Source: JBHJGU01 sp050331475 (GTDB lineage Bacteria; Pseudomonadota; Alphaproteobacteria; Caulobacterales; Maricaulaceae). Taken from it: a DNA stretch of 17,898 nt. The notes under the pieces were generated by a model. It searched no databases. It saw nothing but the letters and a program-made list of their open reading frames with translations, and was not told the origin of the DNA. Within the stretch, counting starts at the first letter, position 1; every line of letters begins with the position of its first letter. Below, in pieces: positions 1 to 7,144 of the stretch. The translations under genes were made by a program, and so were the position numbers. The stretch is from contig JBHJGU010000004.1 of assembly GCA_050331475.1 (NCBI GenBank), forward strand, positions 1 through 17,898, written 5' to 3'.

Positions 1-1
1 C

Positions 2-751
2 GTTCTCGTCGACACGCCCGGGGTGTTTACCCCCAACCGCCGACTGGATCGCGCCATGGTCAGCGCGGCCTGGGCCGGTGCGGCGGACGCGGACGCGGTG
101 GTCCATATCGTCGACGCCCAAGCCGCGGCCGGATCGGGGGACGAGAAGACCCGCGAGGATGTGGAGCGGGTGATTGAGGGCCTTCGAGATCAATCGCGTA
201 AAGCCCTGTTGGCGCTTAACAAAGTCGATCGGGTCGAGAAATCGGCGCTATTGGCCCTCGCGCAGGATTTCTTCGACAAGGGCGTTTACGAGGCGGTTTT
301 CATGATCGCGGCGACAACGGGCTCAGGCGTGGACGCTTTAGCCGAGGCCTTGGTCGCGCGCATGCCCGAAGGGCCGTGGCATTATCCGGAGGATCAAATC
401 GCGGATGTGCCGCTGCGGCTGCTGGCGGCCGAGACCACGCGGGAAAAGCTGTTCTTACGCCTTCATGACGAGCTGCCCTATGCGCTCACCGTGGAGACAG
501 AAGCGTGGAAGACGCTCAAAGACGGTTCGGTGCGCATTGAGCAAACCATCTTTGTTCAGCGCGAGGCGCACAAGAAAATCGTGCTGGGTCGCGGCGGGCA
601 GACAGTGAAAGCCATCGGAGCGTCTGCGCGCGAAGCCCTCGAAGCGTTTCTGGACACCCGGGTGCATTTGTTTTTATTCGTCAAAGTGCGCGAGAACTGG
701 ATGAACGATCCTGAGCGCTACGCCCATATGGGGCTGGATTACCAGGCCTAA
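2..751 (+). CDS. era: GTPase Era (5'-truncated by window edge)
   Basis: Era is an essential Ras-like GTPase that binds the 3' end of 16S rRNA through a KH domain and checks 30S subunit assembly. The gene enters the window already open: the frame reads from base 2, with the G3 motif DTPG at bases 11-22. The P-loop (G1) and G2 lie upstream of the window, so roughly the first 55-65 residues are missing. The G4 motif NKVD is at bases 218-229. The G5 position reads A-A-T-T-G instead of the usual S-A. The C-terminal KH domain shows K-I-V-L-G-R-G-G with the GxxG loop, and the end V-K-V-R-E-N-W...D-P-E-R-Y-A-H-M-G-L-D-Y is an Era signature. The GTG at base 23 is an internal Val, not a start. The next gene, recO, begins 3 bases after the stop, so the two are likely co-transcribed. 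Confidence 0.96.
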   Translation, partial: VLVDTPGVFTPNRRLDRAMVSAAWAGAADADAVVHIVDAQAAAGSGDEKTREDVERVIEGLRDQSRKALLALNKVDRVEKSALLALAQDFFDKGVYEAVFMIAATTGSGVDALAEALVARMPEGPWHYPEDQIADVPLRLLAAETTREKLFLRLHDELPYALTVETEAWKTLKDGSVRIEQTIFVQREAHKKIVLGRGGQTVKAIGASAREALEAFLDTRVHLFLFVKVRENWMNDPERYAHMGLDYQA

Positions 752-754
752 GCC

Positions 755-1489
755 ATGGAATGGACCGAAACCGGCGTGGTTGTGGCCGCTCGCCCCCATG
801 GGGAGACAAGCGCGGTGGTGGAGGTGTTCTCCCGCGCGCAGGGCCGTTGGGCGGGTTTGGTCCGTGGAGCCGGCGGGCCGCGCTTGCGCGGTCTCGTGGT
901 CCCCGGCGCGCGGGTCAAAGCGAGCTGGCGGGCCAGGCTCGCTGAGCATTTAGGCTATATGCAGATTGAGTCCGACGGCGGGTTGGACGCCCAAGTGTTT
1001 GAGGACGCGGACGCCTTGGCGGGCCTGTCCGCAGCGTGCGCGGTGGCGGCTTTGGCCTTGCCCGAGCGCGAGCCCCATCCGGGCGTGTTTCAGGCCTTTG
1101 AGGTTTTGCTCGGCGCGTTCACGGAGCCCGAGCTGTGGCCGGCTCTGCTGGTGCGTTGGGAGGCCGGGCTCCTGAAAGACTTAGGCTATGGGCTGGATCT
1201 GAGCCGGTGCGCGTTGACCGGCGCTACGGAGGACTTGGCCTTTGTCAGCCCGAAGACCGGTCGGGCGGCTAATCGCGCCGCCGCCGCGCCCTATCAAGAT
1301 AAGCTGCTGGCCCTGCCACCGTTCATGGTGGACGCGTCCGCGGACCTGACCCCGGTGGAAGCCGCTCAAGGGCTGGCGCTGACGGGGTATTTCCTCGATA
1401 AATGGATTTTTCACCCAGCCGATAAGACCTTGCCCCCGGCGCGCGAACGACTGGCCGCGCGCATGAGCGTAGCCGCCGCCAACGGTTAA
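755..1489 (+). CDS. recO: DNA repair protein RecO
   Basis: RecO works with RecF and RecR to load RecA at SSB-coated single-stranded gaps. The protein is 244 residues, normal for the family. An N-terminal OB-fold is visible around residues 1-80 (T-G-V-V-V-A-A-R-P-H-G-E-T-S-A-V-V, then R-W-A-G-L-V-R-G-A), followed by the helical RecO C-terminal domain. The region that carries a four-cysteine zinc site in some RecO proteins holds a single Cys (S-R-C-A-L-T-G), as I recall for other alphaproteobacterial RecO. The ATG lies 3 bases after the era stop with no strong Shine-Dalgarno sequence, which suggests translational coupling. The rnc-era-recO-parC arrangement is typical of Caulobacterales-like genomes. 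The stop overlaps the stop of the convergent acetyltransferase gene. Confidence 0.93.
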   Translation: MEWTETGVVVAARPHGETSAVVEVFSRAQGRWAGLVRGAGGPRLRGLVVPGARVKASWRARLAEHLGYMQIESDGGLDAQVFEDADALAGLSAACAVAALALPEREPHPGVFQAFEVLLGAFTEPELWPALLVRWEAGLLKDLGYGLDLSRCALTGATEDLAFVSPKTGRAANRAAAAPYQDKLLALPPFMVDASADLTPVEAAQGLALTGYFLDKWIFHPADKTLPPARERLAARMSVAAANG

Positions 1490-1953
1490 ACCGCTTTGCC
1501 CATGCAATAGCTAAACGGGTCGGTGACGTAGTCTCCCCAGGGCGCGCAAGGCGCAAAACCGAGCCGGCGATAGACCGCGCGGGACGGGGCAAAGGCGGCG
1601 TTCGAGCCGGTCTCTAAACGCAGCTCGGTCAGCGCCCAATCCCGAGCTGTCGCCTCCAGCGCCGCCATCAGCGCCTCAGCGATCCCTTGGCCGCGATGGG
1701 TTTCGCGCACATGCAGGGATTTCACCTCGCCCAATGTTTCGCCAAACCGCCTCAGCGCCACACAGCCTACCGGGACGTTTGTCCGCCGCGCCGACCAGAA
1801 GGCGATCTCCGGGCCGCATAGGAGAGAAACATCAAGCGCATGGCCGCTGCCTCGGGGCGTCACCGCCCGGACGAACGTCAAATGCGCCTCCAACAGCGCG
1901 AGGATGTCCGCGCGCGTCGGATCATCGATTTGCACAGAAACCGCCGCTCCCAT
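1486..1953 (-). CDS. GNAT family N-acetyltransferase
   Basis: A 155-residue single-domain acetyl-CoA-dependent N-acetyltransferase. The acetyl-CoA pyrophosphate-binding motif A is clear at residues 79-92 (S-L-H-V-R-E-T-H-R-G-Q-G-I-A). Motif B follows near residues 110-133 (L-R-L-E-T-G ... A-V-Y-R-R-L-G-F). The end, W-G-D-Y-V-T-D-P-F-S-Y-C-M-G-K, resembles YsnE-like small-molecule or peptide acetyltransferases, but the substrate cannot be told. The start is supported by a strong GGAGGAG Shine-Dalgarno 5-6 bases upstream of the ATG. The gene diverges from parC across about 74 bases and converges on recO, with the two stop codons overlapping. Confidence 0.88.
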   Translation of the reverse strand: MGAAVSVQIDDPTRADILALLEAHLTFVRAVTPRGSGHALDVSLLCGPEIAFWSARRTNVPVGCVALRRFGETLGEVKSLHVRETHRGQGIAEALMAALEATARDWALTELRLETGSNAAFAPSRAVYRRLGFAPCAPWGDYVTDPFSYCMGKAV

Positions 1954-1985
1954 GGGCGCTCCTCCGCCGCGCGGGCCCCAGATTG

Positions 1986-2009
1986 GCCTAGACTTAGGCT
2001 TACCGAATC
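1986..2009. promoter_or_regulatory. Small inverted repeat and GANTC site between divergent genes
   Basis: The short region between the divergent acetyltransferase and parC genes holds a perfect 5-bp inverted repeat, GCCTA-gact-TAGGC (1986-1999), and a GAATC site (2005-2009). GANTC is the methylation target of CcrM in alphaproteobacteria and can make promoters sensitive to the cell cycle. The position suits a regulator site or the parC promoter, but both motifs are short and could be chance. Confidence 0.2.
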
Positions 2010-2027
2010 ACAAGCCGGCGTTTGCTC

Positions 2028-4283
2028 ATGTCCGACACAATGTCCGATCCGCCCGAAGACGATCGCGTCCTCATCGAACCCTTCGAAGAGGCGCTCAGTT
2101 CGCGCTATCTGGCCTATGCGCTTTCCACCATCACCCAGCGGGCTTTGCCCGATGTCCGCGACGGGCTGAAACCGGTGCAGCGACGGTTGCTCTACGCCAT
2201 GCGGCGGCTCAAGCTCGACCCCAAGAGCGGGTTCAAGAAATGCGCGCGGGTGGTGGGCGATGTGATCGGCCAATTCCACCCCCATGGCGAACAAGCGGTC
2301 TATGACGCCATGGTGCGGCTCGCCCAGGACTTCTCCCAGCGCTATCCGCTGGTGGAGGGGCAGGGCAATTTCGGCAATGTGGACGGGGATAACGCCGCGG
2401 CCATGCGCTACACCGAAGCGCGGCTGACCCCGGCGGCGGAACTTTTGCTCGCCGGTCTTGACGAGGGCACGGTTGATTTTCGCGAGACCTATGACGGGGA
2501 GGATGAAGAGCCGATCGTCCTGCCGGCGGGCTATCCGAATTTGCTGGCCAATGGCGCCACGGGGATCGCGGTGGGCATGGCCACCGCCATTCCGCCCCAT
2601 AACGCAGGGGAGTTGATCGCGGCCGCCCGTGCGCTCATCCAAATTCCAGATATGGGGACGGCGGAGTTGATGACCCACGTCAAGGGCCCCGACTTCCCCA
2701 CCGGCGGGGTGATTGTGGAGCCGCACGCCGCCATGGCGGAGGCCTATGAAACCGGGCGCGGCGGCTTTCGCACTCGAGCGCGCTGGACGAGCGAAGACTT
2801 AGGCCGCGGCGTTTATCAGATCGTGGTCACCGAGATTCCCTATCAAGTCCAAAAAGCGAAACTGATCGAGCGGTTAGCCGAGCTTATTGAGACCAAGAAA
2901 GCCCCGCTCTTAGGCGATGTGCGCGATGAGTCCGCTGAGGACATTCGCATCGTGTTGGAGCCCAAGACGCGCAATGTGGACCCGGCCGTGCTGATGGAGA
3001 GCTTGTTCAAGCTCTCTGAGTTGGAGACCCGCATCCCGTTGAACCTCAACGTGCTCGACCGCTCGGGCGCGCCGCATGTGATGTCGCTCAAAGAGGCGTT
3101 GCAAGCCTTTCTCGACCATGCGCGCGAGGTGCTGGTTCGCCGCTCGCGCACCCGTCTCGCCGCCATTGAGAAACGCCTCGAAGTGCTCGCGGGCTATTTG
3201 ATCGTATTCCTCAATCTCGATGAGGTCATCGCGATCATCCGCGAAGAGGACCAGCCCAAGCCCGCTTTGATGGCCCGGTTTGGCCTGAGCGATGTTCAAG
3301 CCGAGGCGATTTTGAACATGCGCCTGCGCGCCCTGCGCAAGCTCGAAGAGATGGAGCTGAAGACCGAGGATCAGCGGCTGCGCGAGGAACGCGATGGGTT
3401 GCAGGCTTTGCTGGAGGATCGGAAACGGCAATGGCGCGAGGTGGACCAAGGTCTTAAAGACGCCGCCAAAGCGTTCGGACCTGATACGCCCATGGGCCCG
3501 CGCCGCACAGGTTTTGCGGACGCGCCGGACACCAGCCTAGAAGCGCCCGTCGAAGCCTTTGTGGTCAAAGAGCCGATCACGGTGGTGCTGTCGAAAAAAG
3601 GCTGGATCCGGGCGCTTAAGGGTCGGGTGGAGAACCCGGGCGAGATCAAATTCAAAGAGGGCGACGGCCCGGCCTTCGTGTTCCCCGCAGAGACGACGGA
3701 CAAGCTATTGTTCCTCGCCGATGACGGCCGCGCCTTCACCCTGGGCGGGGACAAGCTGCCGCGCGGTCGGGGGTTTGGCGAGCCGATCCGGTTGTCCATC
3801 GAATTGGGCGACGAGCCCGCGATCATCGACGCGTTTGTGTTCGAGCCGGGGCGCAAACGCGTGCTTGCCGCAAGCAGCGGGCACGGCTTTATCGTCACCG
3901 ATGAGGATTTGGTGGGGACGAAACGTTCGGGCCGCCAGGTCATGACCCTTAGCGCGCCGGTGAAATTGCTGCGCGCTGAGCCGATTAGCGGCGACCATAT
4001 CGCGGTGATTGGTGAGAACCGGAAGCTCTTGCTGTTCCCGCTCTCAGAGCTGCCCGAGATGGCGCGCGGCAAGGGCGTAAAGCTGCAGAATTATCGCGAT
4101 GGCGGTCTGATGGATTTCGCCGTCTTCGCGGCCGAGGAGGGGTTTGGCTGGACCGATGCGGGCGGGCGCGCCCGCAAGGTGGAGGATTGGCGCGATTGGC
4201 TGGGCAAGCGGGCGAGCGCGGGTCGGCTTGCGCCGCGGGGCTTTCCGCGCTCGGGCCGCTTTCGGCCATCGCAATTCGACTAA
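2028..4283 (+). CDS. parC: DNA topoisomerase IV subunit A
   Basis: ParC with ParE forms topoisomerase IV, which decatenates daughter chromosomes and relaxes supercoils. From the ATG at 2028 it has 751 residues. The breakage-reunion domain is intact: the catalytic tyrosine is Y128 in A-M-R-Y-T-E-A-R-L-T, and the preceding H-P-H-G and Y-P-L-V-E-G-Q-G-N-F-G-N motifs are canonical. A coiled-coil tower follows around residues 360-480, then a degenerate beta-pinwheel C-terminal domain. There is no GyrA box (Q-R-R-G-G-K-G), which favours ParC over GyrA, as does the position after recO. At the quinolone-resistance positions, E. coli S80 and E84 correspond to Q89 and D93. Start choice is uncertain: an in-frame TTG at 2022 and an ATG at 2040 are alternatives, and none has a strong ribosome-binding site. 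lemA follows 45 bases later on the same strand. Confidence 0.96.
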   Translation: MSDTMSDPPEDDRVLIEPFEEALSSRYLAYALSTITQRALPDVRDGLKPVQRRLLYAMRRLKLDPKSGFKKCARVVGDVIGQFHPHGEQAVYDAMVRLAQDFSQRYPLVEGQGNFGNVDGDNAAAMRYTEARLTPAAELLLAGLDEGTVDFRETYDGEDEEPIVLPAGYPNLLANGATGIAVGMATAIPPHNAGELIAAARALIQIPDMGTAELMTHVKGPDFPTGGVIVEPHAAMAEAYETGRGGFRTRARWTSEDLGRGVYQIVVTEIPYQVQKAKLIERLAELIETKKAPLLGDVRDESAEDIRIVLEPKTRNVDPAVLMESLFKLSELETRIPLNLNVLDRSGAPHVMSLKEALQAFLDHAREVLVRRSRTRLAAIEKRLEVLAGYLIVFLNLDEVIAIIREEDQPKPALMARFGLSDVQAEAILNMRLRALRKLEEMELKTEDQRLREERDGLQALLEDRKRQWREVDQGLKDAAKAFGPDTPMGPRRTGFADAPDTSLEAPVEAFVVKEPITVVLSKKGWIRALKGRVENPGEIKFKEGDGPAFVFPAETTDKLLFLADDGRAFTLGGDKLPRGRGFGEPIRLSIELGDEPAIIDAFVFEPGRKRVLAASSGHGFIVTDEDLVGTKRSGRQVMTLSAPVKLLRAEPISGDHIAVIGENRKLLLFPLSELPEMARGKGVKLQNYRDGGLMDFAVFAAEEGFGWTDAGGRARKVEDWRDWLGKRASAGRLAPRGFPRSGRFRPSQFD

Positions 4284-4328
4284 GAGTGCGCGATAGACTA
4301 GGTCAGCGGGGCTGAAGGGAGAAACGCT

Positions 4329-4889
4329 ATGTTGTTCGCGCTATTGGGTGTTGTCGTCGTGGTCGGCGGCGTGGTGGCTTTGATCTACAATGACGCTGTG
4401 GCCAAGCGTCAAAGAACGCGCCAGGCGTGGAGCGATGTGGACGTCCAGCTCAAGCAGCGCATCGATCTGATCCCCAATTTGGTGGAGACGGTGAAAGGCT
4501 ACGCCGCCCACGAGCAAGAGACCCTTGATGCGGTGATCAAGGCGCGCCAGGCCTCCATCGATGCGGGCGACCACCGCACCCAAGCCGCGGCCGAAGATGC
4601 GGTGACCGGCGCGCTGCGGCGGGTGTTCGCGCTGGCCGAGGCTTATCCTGACCTCAAGGCCAACCAGAATTTTCTGCAGTTACAGCGCGATCTGACCGAT
4701 GTGGAGAACAATCTCTCCGCCGCGCGCCGGTTCTTCAATTCGGCCACTTCGGATTATAATACGGCGCTGGAGCAATTCCCCGGCGTGTTATTCTTGAAAA
4801 ACTTTGGCTTTGAGCCGGAAACTTTCTTCGAAGTGCCCGCGGGTCAACGCGCAGAAGCGTTAGAGCCTCCGAAGGTCGCTTTCGACTAG
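4329..4889 (+). CDS. lemA: LemA family membrane protein
   Basis: A 186-residue LemA-family protein with one N-terminal membrane helix (about residues 2-20), the rest being a helical domain expected outside the cytoplasmic membrane. Family signatures are clear: W-S-D-V-D-V-Q-L-K-Q-R-I-D-L-I-P-N-L-V-E-T-V-K-G-Y (about 37-61), then L-K-A-N-Q-N-F-L-Q-L-Q-R-D-L-T-D-V-E-N-N-L, A-R-R-F-F-N and Y-N. The biochemical role of LemA proteins is not established. In many genomes lemA is followed by a TPM-domain (YgcG-like) gene or an HtpX-type protease gene, but neither is here. A good Shine-Dalgarno (GAAGGGAGA) sits 6-8 bases before the ATG. It may be read through from parC, because the 45-base gap shows no terminator. 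Its TAG stop overlaps the stop of the convergent TRAP permease gene. Confidence 0.92.
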   Translation: MLFALLGVVVVVGGVVALIYNDAVAKRQRTRQAWSDVDVQLKQRIDLIPNLVETVKGYAAHEQETLDAVIKARQASIDAGDHRTQAAAEDAVTGALRRVFALAEAYPDLKANQNFLQLQRDLTDVENNLSAARRFFNSATSDYNTALEQFPGVLFLKNFGFEPETFFEVPAGQRAEALEPPKVAFD

Positions 4890-6460
4890 CCATAAAGCGA
4901 GCGTGGCAGCGCTGTGGCGAGGGCGGGCCACAGCGCTACAAGAGCGATGGCGAAGACTTGGATGCCGATAAACGGGATCGCGCCTTTGTAGATCTGTGCG
5001 GTGCGCAGGCTGTCCGGCGCCACGCCGCGCAGATAGAAGAGCGCGAAGCCGAAGGGCGGGGTGAGAAAACTCGTCTGTAAATTCAGGGCGAACAGCACGC
5101 CCAACCAGATCGGATCAACGCCGAGCGCTAAGAGTGGCGGCGCCACCAAGGGCACCACCACGAAGGTGATCTCGATAAAGTCGAGGAAAAAGCCCAACAA
5201 GAACACCACGACCATCACGGCGATTATCGCCCCGGTCACCCCGCCGGGCGTGTTCGCCAGGGCCGCCTCAACCAATTCGTCCCCGCCAAGCCCGCGGAAC
5301 ACGAGCGAGAACACCGCCGCGCCGATCAGGATCACAAACACCATGGACGTGATCCGTAGGCTCGATTGGGATACCTCGCTTAGAACGCCCGTCTGCAGGA
5401 GCCGCCATAGCGCCGCGCCAACCCCAAACGCCGCCACTGCGCAGAGCGCAAAGGCCGCGACGATAGCGATCTGGTCCAGGAGCGGGGTCTCGGTCCGGCC
5501 TAACCGCAGATCAACGAGATTCGTGAGCGCCAGAAGGGCCAGGATCGCGCCCGCGCCGAAGCGCACGCTGATCTTGGTGAGCGGGCGGTCTTGGGCCAGC
5601 CGGTGGGCAGCGAGTAGGATCGCGCCGAGAGCGCCCACTCCGGCGGCTTCGGTGGGCGTCGCCACACCGCCCAGGATAGAGCCCAAGACGGCGATGATCA
5701 GCGCCAGCGGCGGCGCTATGGCGGCGAGCACGCGTTTGACGCCCACCCGTTGGCCGGTGGTTTCTGGCGCTGCGGGGGCGAGATCCGGACGCAGAGCCGC
5801 CACGCCCAACTGGAACGCGATGTAAAGCCCGACCAGGAGCACGCCCGGGATGCGCGCGCCGGCGTACAGATCGCCCACGGAAATCGTCTCCGGCGCGAAC
5901 AGGCCCTGATCAAGCTGGCTTTTTTGGTAGGCGTTGGACATCACATCGCCCAGCAGAACGAGCACGATTGAGGGGGGGATAATCTGGCCCAGCGTTCCTG
6001 ACGCCGCGATGGCGCCCGAGGCAAGCGCGGGCGAATAGCCCCACCGCAACATGGTGGGCAGCGATAACAGACCCATGGTCACCACGGTCGCGCCCACAAT
6101 GCCGGTGGAGGCGGCCAGAAGCGCGCCCACCAGGATCACCGAAACGCCCAAGCCCCCGCGCAAGCCGCCGAACAGCTGGCCCATGGTGGTGAGCAAATCC
6201 TCCGCCAGCTTGGACTTCTCCAGCATGACGCCCATGAAGATAAACAGCGGGGCTGCGACCAGGACTTGGTTTGTCATCACCCCAAAAATTCGTTGGGGCA
6301 GGGCGGTGAGAAAGCCCCCGTCAAAGACCCCCAGCGCCAAGCCCAGCCCCGCAAAGATCAGCGCCACGCCGGCCAGCGTAAACGCGACCGGAAATCCGCT
6401 TAACAGCGCGGCGCAAAGCGCGAGCACCATGAGAATGTCGAGGCTTTCGGCAAGCGACAT
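4886..6460 (-). CDS. TRAP transporter large permease (DctM/FcbT3 type)
   Basis: The ion-coupled membrane subunit of a tripartite ATP-independent periplasmic (TRAP) transporter, which moves a substrate delivered by the binding protein using a cation gradient. The 524-residue protein is almost entirely hydrophobic. DctM motifs are visible: A-A-P-L-F-I-F-M-G-V-M-L-E-K-S (69-83), S-G-T-L-G-Q-I-I-P-P-S-I (154-165), A-T-P-T-E-A-A-G-V-G-A (267-277) and L-N-L-Q-T-S-F-L-T-P-P-F-G-F-A-L-F-Y-L-R (459-478). It is longer than the usual 425-450 residues. Residues about 295-365 form an extra segment with two hydrophobic stretches and a charged loop, like the longer FcbT3 (mannitol/chloroaromatic) branch. 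It is the last gene of the operon, starting 9 bases after the small permease stop. The subfamily name does not fix the substrate. Confidence 0.94.
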   Translation of the reverse strand: MSLAESLDILMVLALCAALLSGFPVAFTLAGVALIFAGLGLALGVFDGGFLTALPQRIFGVMTNQVLVAAPLFIFMGVMLEKSKLAEDLLTTMGQLFGGLRGGLGVSVILVGALLAASTGIVGATVVTMGLLSLPTMLRWGYSPALASGAIAASGTLGQIIPPSIVLVLLGDVMSNAYQKSQLDQGLFAPETISVGDLYAGARIPGVLLVGLYIAFQLGVAALRPDLAPAAPETTGQRVGVKRVLAAIAPPLALIIAVLGSILGGVATPTEAAGVGALGAILLAAHRLAQDRPLTKISVRFGAGAILALLALTNLVDLRLGRTETPLLDQIAIVAAFALCAVAAFGVGAALWRLLQTGVLSEVSQSSLRITSMVFVILIGAAVFSLVFRGLGGDELVEAALANTPGGVTGAIIAVMVVVFLLGFFLDFIEITFVVVPLVAPPLLALGVDPIWLGVLFALNLQTSFLTPPFGFALFYLRGVAPDSLRTAQIYKGAIPFIGIQVFAIALVALWPALATALPRSLYG

Positions 6461-6469
6461 CGGTGCGCC

Positions 6470-7141
6470 TTAAACCGGCGCTGCGGGCGCGGGTGGCGGA
6501 TCGGACGGGCGTCCGGCGAGCGTCAAACTCGCCCGCGCGGCCATGATGCCGGCTTGGGCGATCATCAATACGGCAAAAACGGGAATCAACGTCTTCAACG
6601 CAAAGACCAAAGGCAGGCCGTCTGCTTCCGCCGAGCCTTCCCCGACGCGCCAGGCGAGATCGACATAAGCGCGGCTGACCCGCAGGATCACCACGCCCAA
6701 CGGAACGATAAAGCCGTAAGCGCCCGCGAGATTGATCCACGCTTTGGTTCGCGCCGATAGCCCCGCATAGATCACGTCGACCCGCACATGAGCGTCCGCA
6801 CTTAAGGTCGCCGCCGCGCCCAGCATGAAGACGAGGGCATGCAGATACAGGATGGATTCCTGCAGCTTGGTGAGGCTGATCCCGAACACATAGCGCTGGG
6901 CCACAACGACCACGATCACCAGCACCAAGGCGACCCCAGCGATCTGACCGACCCGTCCGGCGAACGCCGTCACCTGGTCCACCGCGTGGGCGAGGCGCGA
7001 GACCGTCGTGGCGAGGCCTGCGCCCAAAGGCGCGCCCAATGCGGCGGCTAGGACCAGGGCGAGGGGAAGGGCGGACAGTGGGCTTAACGCCCAACCGATC
7101 CAGCCCAGCGCCGCGCCCACGCTTTGGGCGGTCTCATACAT
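6470..7141 (-). CDS. TRAP transporter small permease (DctQ/FcbT2 type)
   Basis: The small membrane subunit of the same TRAP transporter, which forms a complex with the large permease and helps dock the binding protein. The 223-residue protein has the expected hydrophobic segments: about 15-45, 65-87 (V-A-L-V-L-V-I-V-V-V-V-A-Q-R-Y-V-F-G), 103-120, 140-160 and 185-205. The signature region after the second helix, Q-R-Y-V-F-G-I-S-L-T-K-L-Q-E-S-I-L-Y-L-H-A, matches DctQ proteins. An additional N-terminal stretch of about 50 residues precedes the core. It starts 3 bases after the binding-protein stop and ends 9 bases before the large-permease start, so the three genes clearly form one operon. Confidence 0.9.
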   Translation of the reverse strand: MYETAQSVGAALGWIGWALSPLSALPLALVLAAALGAPLGAGLATTVSRLAHAVDQVTAFAGRVGQIAGVALVLVIVVVVAQRYVFGISLTKLQESILYLHALVFMLGAAATLSADAHVRVDVIYAGLSARTKAWINLAGAYGFIVPLGVVILRVSRAYVDLAWRVGEGSAEADGLPLVFALKTLIPVFAVLMIAQAGIMAARASLTLAGRPSDPPPAPAAPV

Positions 7142-7144
7142 GGA

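Noticed and set aside
1878..2726. 282-codon open frame on the minus strand across the acetyltransferase and parC
   Set aside because: It is antisense to well-supported parC codons and has no recognisable domain. Long antisense frames are common in GC-rich DNA.
3371..4072. 233-codon minus-strand frame inside parC
   Set aside because: It is antisense to the ParC C-terminal domain with no motif or ribosome-binding site.
4859..4866. TTAGAGCC in the end of lemA, matching the end of the palindromic repeat
   Set aside because: It is in-frame Leu-Glu-Pro coding sequence with no partner arm nearby, so it is a chance match.
5061..5825. 254-codon plus-strand frame inside the TRAP large permease
   Set aside because: Its Ser/Thr/Arg/Pro-rich sequence is the antisense image of hydrophobic codons; the permease motifs on the other strand are certain.
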